DNA from: Anarhynchus alexandrinus
Taxonomy: Eukaryota > Chordata > Aves > Charadriiformes > Charadriidae
Length of the DNA stretch: 64,000 bases
Reading direction: 5' to 3'
Assembly (NCBI GenBank): GCA_008711295.1
Contig: VUYV01000189.1
Location: 233,876-297,875, forward strand
Shown here: piece after piece, positions 22,301-33,800 of the stretch
How the letters are laid out: each line of letters starts with the position of its first letter
How positions within the stretch are numbered: the stretch's first letter is position 1
Made by a program: the position numbers and the translations under genes
Notes under the pieces: model-generated
Database searches by the model: none
What the model saw: the letters and a program-made list of their open reading frames with translations, nothing else
What the model was told of the DNA's origin: nothing

Positions 22301-25300
22301 GCCTGCCCTTGAAAATAGGATGCAGCGAAGTCCCTGACAGAGAGAACAATCTTCTGTCTTTGTATTTTTACAGGAAGAAAGTGTCCAGTATTTCTAATTA
22401 ATTATTTTGGTAATAATTCTAATGAATTGGAATTACTCTTTTGGGTGAAGAATTTAGTGTAATTTTTGTTACATATAATGATTTTTTTTCTTTATCAATG
22501 ACAGTGATGAACAAAGATTACTTTCTGTTTTCTCTTTATAAAAAAACCCCATGATTCTTCTCCTGTTTATGAAGCTTTATTTAAAACCATTTTTATTACT
22601 ATTTTATTGTGAATGTCATACTTCATTTTCATTGGATGTATTTTGAAAGGTTTTTCAATCTTCCCAATAATCTTCTGAGTCTCCTATTCTTGAAGCATTT
22701 TTCCTTTCTCATCTGTATCTTTGTTTTATATGCACTGACATCCTAATCCTGCCAGCTCAGAGTTTTGTAATTTTGCTTTTGCAGAGCATTTAAGTACTAA
22801 TGGCTTCATAGCAGTGGCACTGGGCAGCTGGCATCTTTCAGTACAGTCCTGCAGAACGAGGACTTCTTACTTCTGATTTGTACAGAGCTGAGAAATTGCT
22901 CCTGCCAAAGGATATGTAAGAGTAACACTGGTTTATAACTACGGTAACTAACAACGGATTGGTCCTTTAAAATCTAATAGTTTGCCCTGTTATATGGTAT
23001 CATGCTTATGCTGGCAAATTTTCCCACAGCAAACCTCAAGACTGCTCACCCCAATGGGACTTTTGTTTCTGTCCTCTCCCATTTCTGTTGTCTTACAATC
23101 AGTCAGCTCCAGGCTGGAGGCTACATGCACGTTCTCTGTGGACAAGGCAATGGTGTAAGATTATTACTTTTTTTTATACTTTAATTCTCAAACCTGTGTG
23201 AATCTCATCACACTTTAATCACTCCAGCCATACCTGTATTCAATGAACTTTTGCTGTAGGATCATTCAATCTTGAGCCTAGCAATGTAATTGCACTTTGT
23301 CTGTATTACTATTGTTCCTCAAGGTAGTTCCAGAAACTGTCTCAAAATTAGTGTGCATGCTTTCTTTTTTCTTTCTTTTTTCTTCTTTTTTGCTCTCTCT
23401 ATATGTACCTTGCATGCCTGCTTGTGCATGCAGGAAATGACATGACTAATTGGCATACAAGATGGTGGTACATCTTTATTAAAGCAACACATATTCACTA
23501 GATGTTTAAAGAATTTCATCGAATCCATTTGAAAAGGCGATGACTTAAAGTATAACTAATAGAGGGTAGAGTCTTCAAGTAGATTTTTATTGCAAATTTT
23601 CACATCCTGTATAACAGAAATATATTACACTAAACGTGAGTATTTCATTCCAAAACATTTGACACATATTCAAATACATTGCGCAACTACAGGCAAATGT
23701 ATGTGTGTGAATGTTATTTAATATATCATAGGGTTTTTTTGTTTGTGGACTCTGAGATCAGAATTACAAAGGTTTCTTCCTATGGCTAACCACTTAAATC
23801 CACAACATCTAATTTATGCGGCTATGTATGAATTTAGCAGTCTAGTATCAAGCATGTGCTTTTGGCTATACTGATCTTTAGCATTCTTTCCTTATTTTAA
23901 TGTAGAACTTAACCTTTTAGTTGCTACTTCTTATCAGTTTGGCTCACTTCAAAAAAGAATGGTCACACACTGTTTCATGCTAAAAATTCTTTCTTCATAT
24001 CCTCACTGAGACCAAAATAATATTGTCATGTGAATGTGTGGCTTTCTTCCCCACAACACCAGGTAGAAAGTATTCAAAATCTGTTAATAGTGTTTTGTTC
24101 AGCTTTAAGTAGTTTTCCATTCTCCTTTGCACTCAGCAGAATAAACCAGACCCATCTGACCCAGAGCCAAGAAAAACAGTAATGCCTCCTTTCTTCTTCT
24201 TTCTCTTTCTTCTTCTCTCACAGAAAGAAAAAACAGATTTTTCTTTATTATTTAGTGAGCCCAAAGAAGTGAAGGCTCTGCATCAGTTGTTTTTTTGAAT
24301 ACTTTAACATTTCTGAAGTATGATAACAGATTTTGCGTTGATTATGTGACAAATAGTTTACTTATGTTATGCTTGTAAAAATTTCTGTTGCCTATATTGG
24401 TGGTTAGAAATGCTGCCAGTATGCATGAGTAATCCCAAGAACAGCCATCGGTCTTCAGATGAAGTCAATATTTGCTTGTGCTTCAAGTTGTGGATATGTT
24501 TGTGTGGGAGCTTAAAACAGTGACAATAAATGGTATGAAGCCATCTTTAGCTGGAACATAATAGTAGCTAATGTGGTGTTAGAAGCTGTGTATTATAATG
24601 GTGCGCAAGCACTATGCTCCTTACTCACTTTCATGACACTGAGTTAAATGTGAATTTACATGATCTCCACTTTAATAGTTAATGGTAGTGAGGTCTTAAG
24701 CGTTTAGAAAGAAAAAAAAATCTCAAAAATGCCTATGTGTTAATACAAGAATTAAAACTTACTATTCTAGCTTAAATCTGGCCAGAAAATGTTTCTGGTG
24801 ATGTTTTGGATACTTTTTTATTGCTTTCTCCTTATTTTTGCGTTAGAAGCATAATTAGAAAGCATGGTGGGGTGCAAAAAAGAAAAAGCTCTTGAGGCTT
24901 TTTGGATTCTAGCTTATGGTCTTCTAGATTTCACTTTTGAAGGGGATTTGAGGGATGAGGTGAGGCTGGAAGGTTATGTGGTCAATGTTCATTCCTGCTT
25001 TTGGCAAGAGGAAAAAAGCAGAACTTTTCAATATTTTAATTGCACATTGAAGTAAGAAGGGTGTGTGTGGAAAAAATCTAATGGTATATACTGCAACACA
25101 AATTTGCATACATATGAGATCTCTGGCATATGAACAGCAGCTTTCACAGCCATCTGTTCTTTTGTTGGGGTTGCAGCAACTTGCATCAGTTCCAAATATT
25201 CACTGATGTGGGCTAAACATGTTTAATAAACACCTATTGAAAGCATAGGTTACAGGAAGCAAATCCCACATTGTTTCTAGACAAATCTCGGTGATGAGTA

Positions 25301-26066
25301 TGGCATGCATCTAGTCAGCTAGCTTTTGTCCATGCTTTTTTTGTTTTTCTTTGGGAAGACTGCGGCTGTTCTGACATGTTTATCTGTTGGTATTGGCATA
25401 TTCAGAAATCAGGCAGTCTTATTGTGGGGAGAGAAGGAGGTCTGCTGTAGCTGGGGTCAAGAGCTCTGCCCTTGTAGGTGAGCAAAAATCTATGGAAAGA
25501 GGAGAGGATGACAACCTGATGTGATCAGTCTTCACAAAGGAAAAGTGGGTTTGTGAAAGGATACAATCTATGTATCTCTCAAACTCAACCTCTAAAACTC
25601 CCGTGGTATCTAATAGCTGGCTTGGACTGCCCAGGCTTTAAACTTGGAGTGTATACTTGCCTCTCACTTAACTGCCAGTTAGTCCTGTGGCAAAAAGGGT
25701 TATGATACAAACATCTGGATGTAGTGTTGAAATGATGCACTCTGGATCACTTTGGATAAAATCCATCTCTCTTGTTGTTCCTATAAATTAATGTCAGCAA
25801 AGTATTCAGCCCAGGTTTTCTCCTATTGAATTTTGCTAAGTCAATTGAGCAAAACATTCAAAACAAAAGAGACTGCTGGAGTGCTTGAAAGTAATTTGTG
25901 TTGGCCATTGATTATTCTAGGAGGTATGGGAAAGGATGGGCTCTTTGGCTTGCCTTATTATGCACCCTTTTTTGTTTTAGTGTATGTCCCTGCCCCCTCC
26001 CTCCCAAGTTTCCTGTTGAATTTCTCCTTCTGGAAATGTAAAATATTCAGGCAGACAACCTAAACT
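19366..26066. other. Unique noncoding sequence with A/C tract and a CpG-richer patch
   Basis: No gene recognised. It contains an A/C tract (20264-20357), a patch around 21990-22260 with more CpG than its surroundings, and two pyrimidine tracts (23361-23400 and 24185-24220). The second pyrimidine tract is followed by CACAG and so resembles a 3' splice site, but no open exon follows. Other reading frames look random. Confidence 0.6.
20264..20357. repeat. A/C-only low-complexity tract with two CCCTAA hexamers
   Basis: About 94 bases almost entirely A and C, built from A2-8 runs separated by CC and CCC. CCCTAA occurs at 20302-20307 and 20319-20324, separated by other sequence, so this is not a clear telomeric array. 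Its complement resembles the G/T tracts elsewhere in the window. Confidence 0.8.
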
Positions 26067-26932
26067 GAATCATATAACAGTTAGAGTCGGAAGGGACCTT
26101 AAAGATCATCTACTTCCAACCCCCCTGCCATAGGCAGGGACACCTTTCACTAGACCAGGTTACTCAGGACCCCATCCAACCTGGCCTTGAACACTTCCAG
26201 GGGCATTTCACAACCTCTCTGGGCAACCTGTTCCCGTGTCTCACCACCCTCAGAGTAAAGAATTTCTTCCTAATATCTAATCTAAATCTGCCCTCTTTCA
26301 GTTTAAAACTGCTACCCCTTGTCTTATTGCTACAGTCCCTGATAAAAAGTCCCTCTCCACCTTTTCTGTAGACCCCCTTTAAGTACTGGCAGGCTGCTAT
26401 AAGGTCTTCCCTGAGCCTTCTTTTCTCCAGGCTGAACAACCCCAACTCTCTCAGCCTGTTCTCATAGGAGGAGGTGCTCTCTGATCATCTTCATGGCCCT
26501 CCTCTGGGCTCGCTCCAACAGGTCCATGTCCTTCTTATGTTGGGGGCCCCAGATGCAGTACTCCAGGTGGGGTCTCACCAGAGTGGAGTAGAGGGGCAGA
26601 ATCCCCTCCCTCAACCCGCTGGCCATGCTTTTTTTGATGCAGCGTGGGATGCGGTTGGCTTTCTGGGCTGCGAGCGCTCATTGCCGGCTCATGTTGAACT
26701 TCTCATCCACCAATGCTCCCGTGTCCTTCTCCTAAAGGCTGCTCTCCTTTCCGTTCTCCGCCCAGCCTGTATTTGTGCTTGGGATTGCACCGACCCACGT
26801 GCAGGACCTTGCACTGGGCCTTGTTGAACTTCATGAAGTTTGCACAGGCCCTCACCTCTCAAGCCTGTCCAGGTCCATCTGGATGGCATCCCTTCCCTCT
26901 AGTGTGTAGACCTCTCCACACAGCTTGGTGTA
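26067..26932 (-). mobile_element. CR1 LINE 3' fragment, about 0.87 kb
   Basis: Minus-strand, 5'-truncated CR1. The left end GAATCATATAACAGTTAGAGTCGG is a decayed form of the usual 3' terminus, followed by AAGGGACCTTAAAGATCATCTA and the CCCCCCTGCCATAGGCAGGGACACC region of the 3' untranslated part. Coding sequence then runs to about 26932, where homology to what I know of CR1 stops. No target duplication is evident. The 3' end matches the copy at 44534-44933 and differs from the nested copy, so these two share a subfamily. Confidence 0.95.
26164..26932 (-). pseudogene. CR1 ORF2 reverse-transcriptase C-terminal remnant
   Basis: Reading the minus strand, the remnant starts at TKLCGEVYTLEGRDAIQMD, followed in other frames by FMKFNKAQCKVLHVGRCNPK, LVDEKFNMSRQ, RPHLEYC and HKKDMDLLER. 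It then reads [20 protein letters not shown] in the frame that closes at 26164. At least one premature stop (after DRLER) and several frame changes break it. The closing residues after LPREVV are in the wrong frame compared with the copy at 44626. There is no RT active site, so the copy is dead. Confidence 0.9.
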
Positions 26933-28586
26933 AATTACTGGGGCAATACTGACTTTAACCTATTTTGTCTTCAGATCTTTACTCTGGGCTAATACAGGAA
27001 TGGGAAGTAGGATAATTCTTCTATATTTAGTTGGTGTTGCTAACTTTCTCCCAATTCCTAATTTTTTCAGTAGTTACCTCACAGATTTCAGAGTATCTGT
27101 CTGTAACTGTGAATGTGTCAGAAGTTGCTAACAAGCACTTGTAAGTGCGAAACCTAAAGTATAAATATTTTTAATCAAAATCACTTCTAAATTATCATAG
27201 TTGGTGAATGAATAAGCATCTAGTTAGTCATTACAAATCCATGCTGGAGAGAACTATGACCACCCTGTGACCCAGTGATGAAGATCTGGCAACTGCAAGT
27301 GTTTAAATATACAAAGTGTCTAAAATACAGCAACAAGAATGAATTGCAGAAGAGAAATAAGGAAGGAATGCTTCAGAGCTGAAGAATGTCAGGCTTATGC
27401 TTTTACTGGGTTTATATTTATGAATTTCTAAAAGCAACCTTGTTTTTTAAACCTCCTACCTTAATTTCCTTAAAGGCACTTAATCTAAGGAATACAAAGT
27501 ATTGATTAAGGACTGGATGTCCATTTAAGACAGATCCAAAGAAGGTATAAACAGTCACCATATTTGCAGGCATATCAGCAATATATGACACCTTAATACA
27601 TGGGCCGCTCCTTATCAAATACACGGCATGGTGAAAATTTCTTTCATACTAAAATCAACACCTATGAGAGGACTAACAGATCCATGACTGAATGAGAGTT
27701 TTTTTCACTGTAGAGACTTGTGTAGCTGCTGAAATCATGTATGTGGTAAAAACTGTTTTGACTATAGCCTCTTCAGGATTCAGTTACCGTATCAAAATTA
27801 GTACTGTGCCAATCCAGTTAATACACAAATCTATTTCTCCCATTTCTGGAATTATGAAAATGATAGACGGTTTGGTATAGTTTCAAGAAAAGTGCAGGTC
27901 ATGACTGCTCTCAATGAGAGTGACTTTATCTCTGTGTCCTTTTTTTCCAGGGATCCATCAGAGTAGAAGGTAGCTTCTGGACTAAGCATAGAATTCACAA
28001 ATTTGAAGTTGATTAATTAATTCAAACTATCACAACTAAACTCAATTATTCAGTAGCTGAATAGGCATATTCAGTGAGGTAAAGATTTTCAAAGAAGTGT
28101 GTTGAAAGATGTTTTTCGTTTATTTTTGGGTGTCATAGATTATTGTAGACTTGCTGTCCCCTTTCAGCTGAGCAGACCTCAGGGGAGTCTTTTGCTGCGT
28201 AACTCTTCAGACAATCAATCAAAAACTGAGTAACTGGAGTTGTTGCATTGGCAGCTCATCCCATTTAAGGAGGGGTTAAAAAGGAAAGCTGGTGCTCTTG
28301 AACACTTGCATGAAGTATCTGGAATAGACTGGCAAATCCAGAGATGTTTGACTAGTCCTTGAATGGGAATTGGAAGAGTAAGTCTTTACAATAAATATTT
28401 TCGGTTTTAATATAGTTAACATCTAGTTACATGGAAAAACAACGTGTATGTGGCTGACGTGTAGTTAATCATGAAGCAAGCCAAAGTCACGGTGATGAAC
28501 AAGCAGTCATACATGCACAATTTAAGCCTATAGGTCACGATAGCTGGAGATTTTAGGCTTTGGGATTAATCTGATTTTATGTTCTT

Positions 28587-28622
28587 ATTTGCATATTAAT
28601 GAATATGCATTATCATTTGCAT
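28587..28622. promoter_or_regulatory. Paired POU octamer motifs with an internal palindrome
   Basis: ATTTGCAT, the complement of the POU/Oct octamer ATGCAAAT, occurs twice (28587-28594 and 28615-28622). Between and overlapping them is a palindrome TGCATATT-AATG-AATATGCA (28590-28597 with 28602-28609). The spacing of octamer starts is 28 bases. Such clusters can be enhancer parts, but AT-rich DNA makes these words fairly common, so function is an inference. Confidence 0.35.
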
Positions 28623-30832
28623 ATATGACATGATCCCTAACATCAGGTCTTAGCCTAACAACATATTTCCTCAGCAAGAAGCCAAATGACTGTGCTTTAA
28701 TCTTACAAATGCTGGAATCCAATGCACTAGAATTAGATACGATTTCTGTACTGTAAGTGACTGGAGAAGAGTGACCCTGCCCCCTGGCAGTCTGCAAAAG
28801 CGGTTTGTAATTTCTTGCAATGCCTCCCTTCCCACAGAGATAATATTTAGAGGCAATACTGAAGGTTAGCCCTCCTATGTATCTTAGGTCAATGCTCTGC
28901 CTTGGTTTGCTGGATGTCCTTCTGGATTCTCTGTAGCTCAGGTCCTGGAGCGAATCAGACCAGTAACGGAATTCAGCAGTTCTCTAGACAGGCTTGTGTG
29001 TAGTTCCCTTTGGGAAGAGGCTGAGTCACTCCCAACAGCTGTCATGTTATGGAGCTTCCTGTAGAGTGGTGCCAAATCTGAAGATTTTCAGTTTGCTAGT
29101 TCTGATTTTTGGCTGAACACTGAAATTCATTCAGTTGTGAAATTGTGATTTCAGTTTTCACTTAAAACTAAAAGCAACTTTTAACTCTTATAGAAATGTA
29201 GAAATCTGAAACTGTGAAACAGTACAAGCAAAACTCTACGGTGTCCTAAAATTTTTGAAGATTAAAAAAATCAAAACAAAGCAAACCCCCCAAAACCCCA
29301 GAAAAAGAAAAATAGTAGTCTTCTTTCATAAGATGATTTATCTTTTCTACCCTGTGTGTAGACAGGTTTTCGAAAGGGCAGCCTGTACCTGGGACTGACA
29401 GTGGGAGGACTCGGAGCAGGAGTGAATAAGGGCTGCTCTAAGATGAGATAAAATGAGAGATCATGATCTGGACTGTATGCTGCGAGGAGCTCTGTGTCTG
29501 GAGAAATTGGGAGCTACAATCCCACCAGTAGATTTCTAGACTTCTGTATGGGATTCATAGTTTGGGAATACTGAAGAAGTGGCTGTACCCCTCTTTATTT
29601 TTCCCTTACCTCCTCTTCCCAAAATACCTCTTTTGTTTTCATCACTCACCGTGGAGTTTCCTCACTTCTCATAATCTATTATAAGTCAAAAATTCAGTCT
29701 GTCTGTTTCAAAGCAGTGTCTCCATATGTACTGGTTTACCTGGGGTCCTGCTCTTCTCTATTGTTCTTTTTGGTGTTTGACGGCAGTCTTTTGGCTGGGT
29801 TTTCCTTGCAGAAGTGAAGCCCAGCTTTTGCTCCAGCAGGTTTTAAGAGATGCTAGAGAGAGGATGAACATACCACAGACCTCCTAGGGCTTGGAAAAAA
29901 AGTATGTGCAGAGTTAAAAACGGTCATTATAATAGAATTATTCCAACTAAATCAGGACTTCTGTTGCATTTTTATTCTGTTCCATTTTACCTGAGATAAA
30001 AGGCAAAGCAGTGGCTGCTACTTTGCTTCCAGAAAAGCAGGCAGTAGGAGGAGTTGGGAAGGAAAAGCACATTCAAGCTTTTGGTTTAAATGACGAGAAG
30101 TTTAAATGAAAATAAAGAATGTTTCTTGGAATGGAGTTATCTTATCTGACACAGGAAGAAGTGTAAGACACAAAAGACCTCTGTGCAAAATGTTGAATAC
30201 TTATATTGTTTGGCTACAGTTGTGCTGCAGAAGGCTGTTCTTAATTTTTTTTGTTTGTTTTTGTCCATTTGTTTTCTTTTTGTTCATTTTGTCAAGAAAG
30301 TCTGGAATGCTACTGTTTTCTGTTAGATAACCAACAGCTGCTTAAAGCTCATTTTCTTGGCTTTTCTAATGAGATTATTGTTTTGTTAGGGTTTTTTTTA
30401 GTCCTTGTAGAGTTGACAAGAGGTGAATTTTCATTGTTACCGTTTGTTTAGGAGCTCTACACGTGATGTAGGATTCTACTTCTTTAGGCATAATAATCAT
30501 GGAGCAAAAGCACAGTTGCTACATCCCCTCCTTCTCACCTCCCTTATCAAAGATGTTGACTGAATGTTTTGCATGTAAATAATACTCTTCTTTTCCAGGA
30601 ACTAGAACTCTGGTTGTAGTTCTAGTAATTTCTGGTTAGAATTGATTGCTGTAGCACTCCAATGCACAGGAAAGTTCATATACTACCCTGGCACGACTCT
30701 TTATAACAAAAGTTGCAGTTTCTGCTTTGGGTATTATTCAGCCGGTTTAGTTAAATACCTACTGTTGGGCAGTCTGTGTCCAACAGATCAAGCCTCAGTA
30801 TTAAGGTCTGGTTTGGGTTTTTGGTGTGTACC

Positions 30833-30851
30833 TTTTTTTTTTTTTTTTTTT
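30833..30851. repeat. 19-T homopolymer tract
   Basis: Nineteen consecutive T flanked by GTGTGTACC and CCATTTCACTCC. Possibly the reverse of an old poly(A) tail; no retrocopy is recognisable beside it. Confidence 0.85.
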
Positions 30852-33800
30852 CCATTTCACTCCCTCCATTCTCTCTTTGTTGGAAAGCGCTGCCCGGCTT
30901 CCGCTTTACTCTGTCACTGACAGCAATGGAGGGATGAGGCCTTCTCAGAGCCAGCGGAATAGTGGGTAGTAGACAGATGCTGCTTAATGGAACTTTATTT
31001 GCTGTAACAAATATATTTGGGTCCCCTTCAGACCTGTCTTTTATTTATTGGCAACCTAATCCCAATCACCAGGTCAAAAGAAACCCTCCGTGCTTTGGAG
31101 GAATGGGCCTGAACCTGGTAAAATTTGGCCAGAATTATGTTATTTTTGAAGTTGCTGCAAGTTTTAGGATTCTGGCACATCCATATACAATTCACATAAT
31201 TAGTGGCTAACAATAGGAAATAAATCGTTGTTGTTGTCAGATAAATATGTTGCAAGTGAAAAACAAATGCTCTTCCTAGCCTATTGAGACACTTCATGTC
31301 TCCTGGTTCCTGAGCATGCCTCTTTGTATTAATCCTTACTTAACTTTCTGATCCAGCTGCTGAGGATCCGTTCATAAAGGGGGAAAAAATGGAAATGCAT
31401 CGCACTTACACTATTTTATTTTCTTCATTGTCTAAGGTGCTGAACTGTCTTCTTTAAGTAGAATTTCTAATGGTGTTCCATCAGTCTAGCCTTTTCTTGG
31501 AAACTATTGAAAGTTTGTGGATGGGACCATGCCTATTTCCCATGGTACCAGAATGCCTTAAAATTAATGGTCACATTATACTTCAGAAGAAGATTGATAC
31601 AATTTTTTTAAGGTAGGGTATTCTGCTTTGCTGAATAGACCCACCTAGTGTCACTTCTAATTAAAGTAATGGGATTGTCTGGCACCTCATTATAGACCTT
31701 TTGTACTGAAAGATGGTGGAAAGTGGCAGGAAATGTCGTTGTTTTTACAAGCAGCATATGAAATAACATAGGCATCACTGAATATGACAATTTTCTAGAA
31801 TACTTGAAAATTGAAGTAAATGCACTGTCTATGTGAAGGACAGATACCAAGTCTCGTTGCAATGAGTGATGTCAGAAATAGGCTGAGAGTGATGGGACCT
31901 GAACTGACAGATGTACTGAGAGATATAATATACTTATTGTTTAATCATGTGGATAGAGTAGAAGATGGAAACACTGAGAATAAGAAGCTTACAGTAAGAG
32001 CTACTGCTTAATCTGCGGAATAGCCTCTGAGGCTTCCTAATCTACTAGGGGAATTGTATAGATGCAATAAGTCTGTCAAGACAAATAAAAGAATAAAGAA
32101 TCTTATAAGTCAGTGAAATTCTAGATTTTAATTTCTGCTATTCTACAAGGGACTGGGGAAAGGCAAATAAAGAGAGGAAGGCAAAAAATGCGTCCTGCAT
32201 GAGTTCTGTTCACAATTTAGGAAACGGAGAGATGAGTCTAAGATGTGCCGTTGTTTGCTTTTGGAAGCATATTAATTGCAGGCTTGGAATCCCTCGCCTT
32301 GACTGCACTGCTGATTGACGTAGGCTGTGGTTAAATATTGCCATGGTGTCAAAAATCCTCAGCCAGGTCTGAGAAAAACATGTGGTAAATAACTGTCTGT
32401 GTCCCACAGGGCTTGTGGTTTACAAGTTTGCAAGAAGTTAAAGGCTGTAAAGATCTGCCTGAGGGCGATATAACTGCTGCCCGTAATGATGCGTTGGGCA
32501 GGCAGGATTGAAGTAGCTCAGTTTTAATCAATGCGAATGATGTGGGATAGGTGGGAGCGGAATGAGAAAAAAAGAAGTAGGTCCTAACATGCCCATCTTA
32601 ATACTTTAAAAATGTAAACACACTATGAAGCTGGGCTTTTCAACAAGCGTGCTTGTGTGGGAGTGTATCAATGTTACGCTTGTGGCCGCAGAAGGCAAAG
32701 CAGTGCAAATAAACGCCCGTAACCTACCGGTAGTTAGAGGGACCACAGATAAAGCTTCCCCTCATGTGCTGCAAGAATACACTGCTTATTGCAACATGTG
32801 TTTGGAGAACCATAAATTAGTATAATTTTTCCAACCTAGAGAATCATAATAACTATTTAGCATATTTATTATTACTAACATAGGTCATTAACGTTGGAAG
32901 CCATGCAATGTAAACAGGCTGCTTTCCCTGACCTGTCTGTCGTGCCAGTTGTTGAACAGCACATTAACTTGAACAACGGCAGCAACTTTCACGTGTTCTG
33001 TGAAACATTTAAATTACATCAGTAGGAAAGGTATTTTAGGAAATTTAATTAGATACCAAAGCATGCAGGTGCTTGAAATTTAGTTTCTCAAAAGGATGGA
33101 TTGCTAAACATTTCATAACTTTGTTTTAGTTCATCATCTTTTGCTTAATGCACACTGGTTCTATGAATGTTAAGCAGTGGAATTTTTACTAGGAGTTTTA
33201 ATAAACACTACAATAGCAAGTTAAAAACTATAAACATTTACAATTCTTCTAAAGTCTGTAGTAGATGATAATTTAAATTATTCTGTGCGTTATTATAAGG
33301 ATCTTAAGAAAAATTTCTATCCCTTCCAAGTCCAGCAAGAAAGAAATGCCTTATGTGGGTTCCTGCAGTGTTGAAGACTGTTGTCAGCCATAAGCATTCA
33401 AACAATATAAATCATAAGCGTAAAAAAAAAATAAAAAAACCACCCAAAAAAACCCAACAAAACAACTTTTACTACCCCTTCTTTGCCACATATTGCTCTC
33501 TTGATCCCTTAGAGTGCAACATGTTATACTTATTTGCTTTCAGCTTTAACTTCTCTTTTGCTGTTAATTCCTCTCTCTCCTACGTTCTTGTCTTCTCAGC
33601 TCTTCATCTTCCTGTCACCTCTCACTTACTCTGTGTCACTGCATTTTTCTGAATTTCTAACCACAAAAGCCTGGTGTAGAGCATTGGTTGACTGTGGGGG
33701 CAGCGGTGAATCAGAAGCATGACTGTGTTGTCATGAGGAACTGGCTGTCAACTACAGAAACTTGGGAAGTAGCATCCTTCTGTGGCTTCATGCCTGTTGA

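Noticed and set aside
24185..24224. Pyrimidine tract plus CACAG as a 3' splice site
   Set aside because: No open reading frame or recognisable exon follows; simple TTC repeat explains it.
26474..26827. 117-codon plus-strand frame
   Set aside because: Antisense shadow of the minus-strand CR1 reverse-transcriptase remnant.
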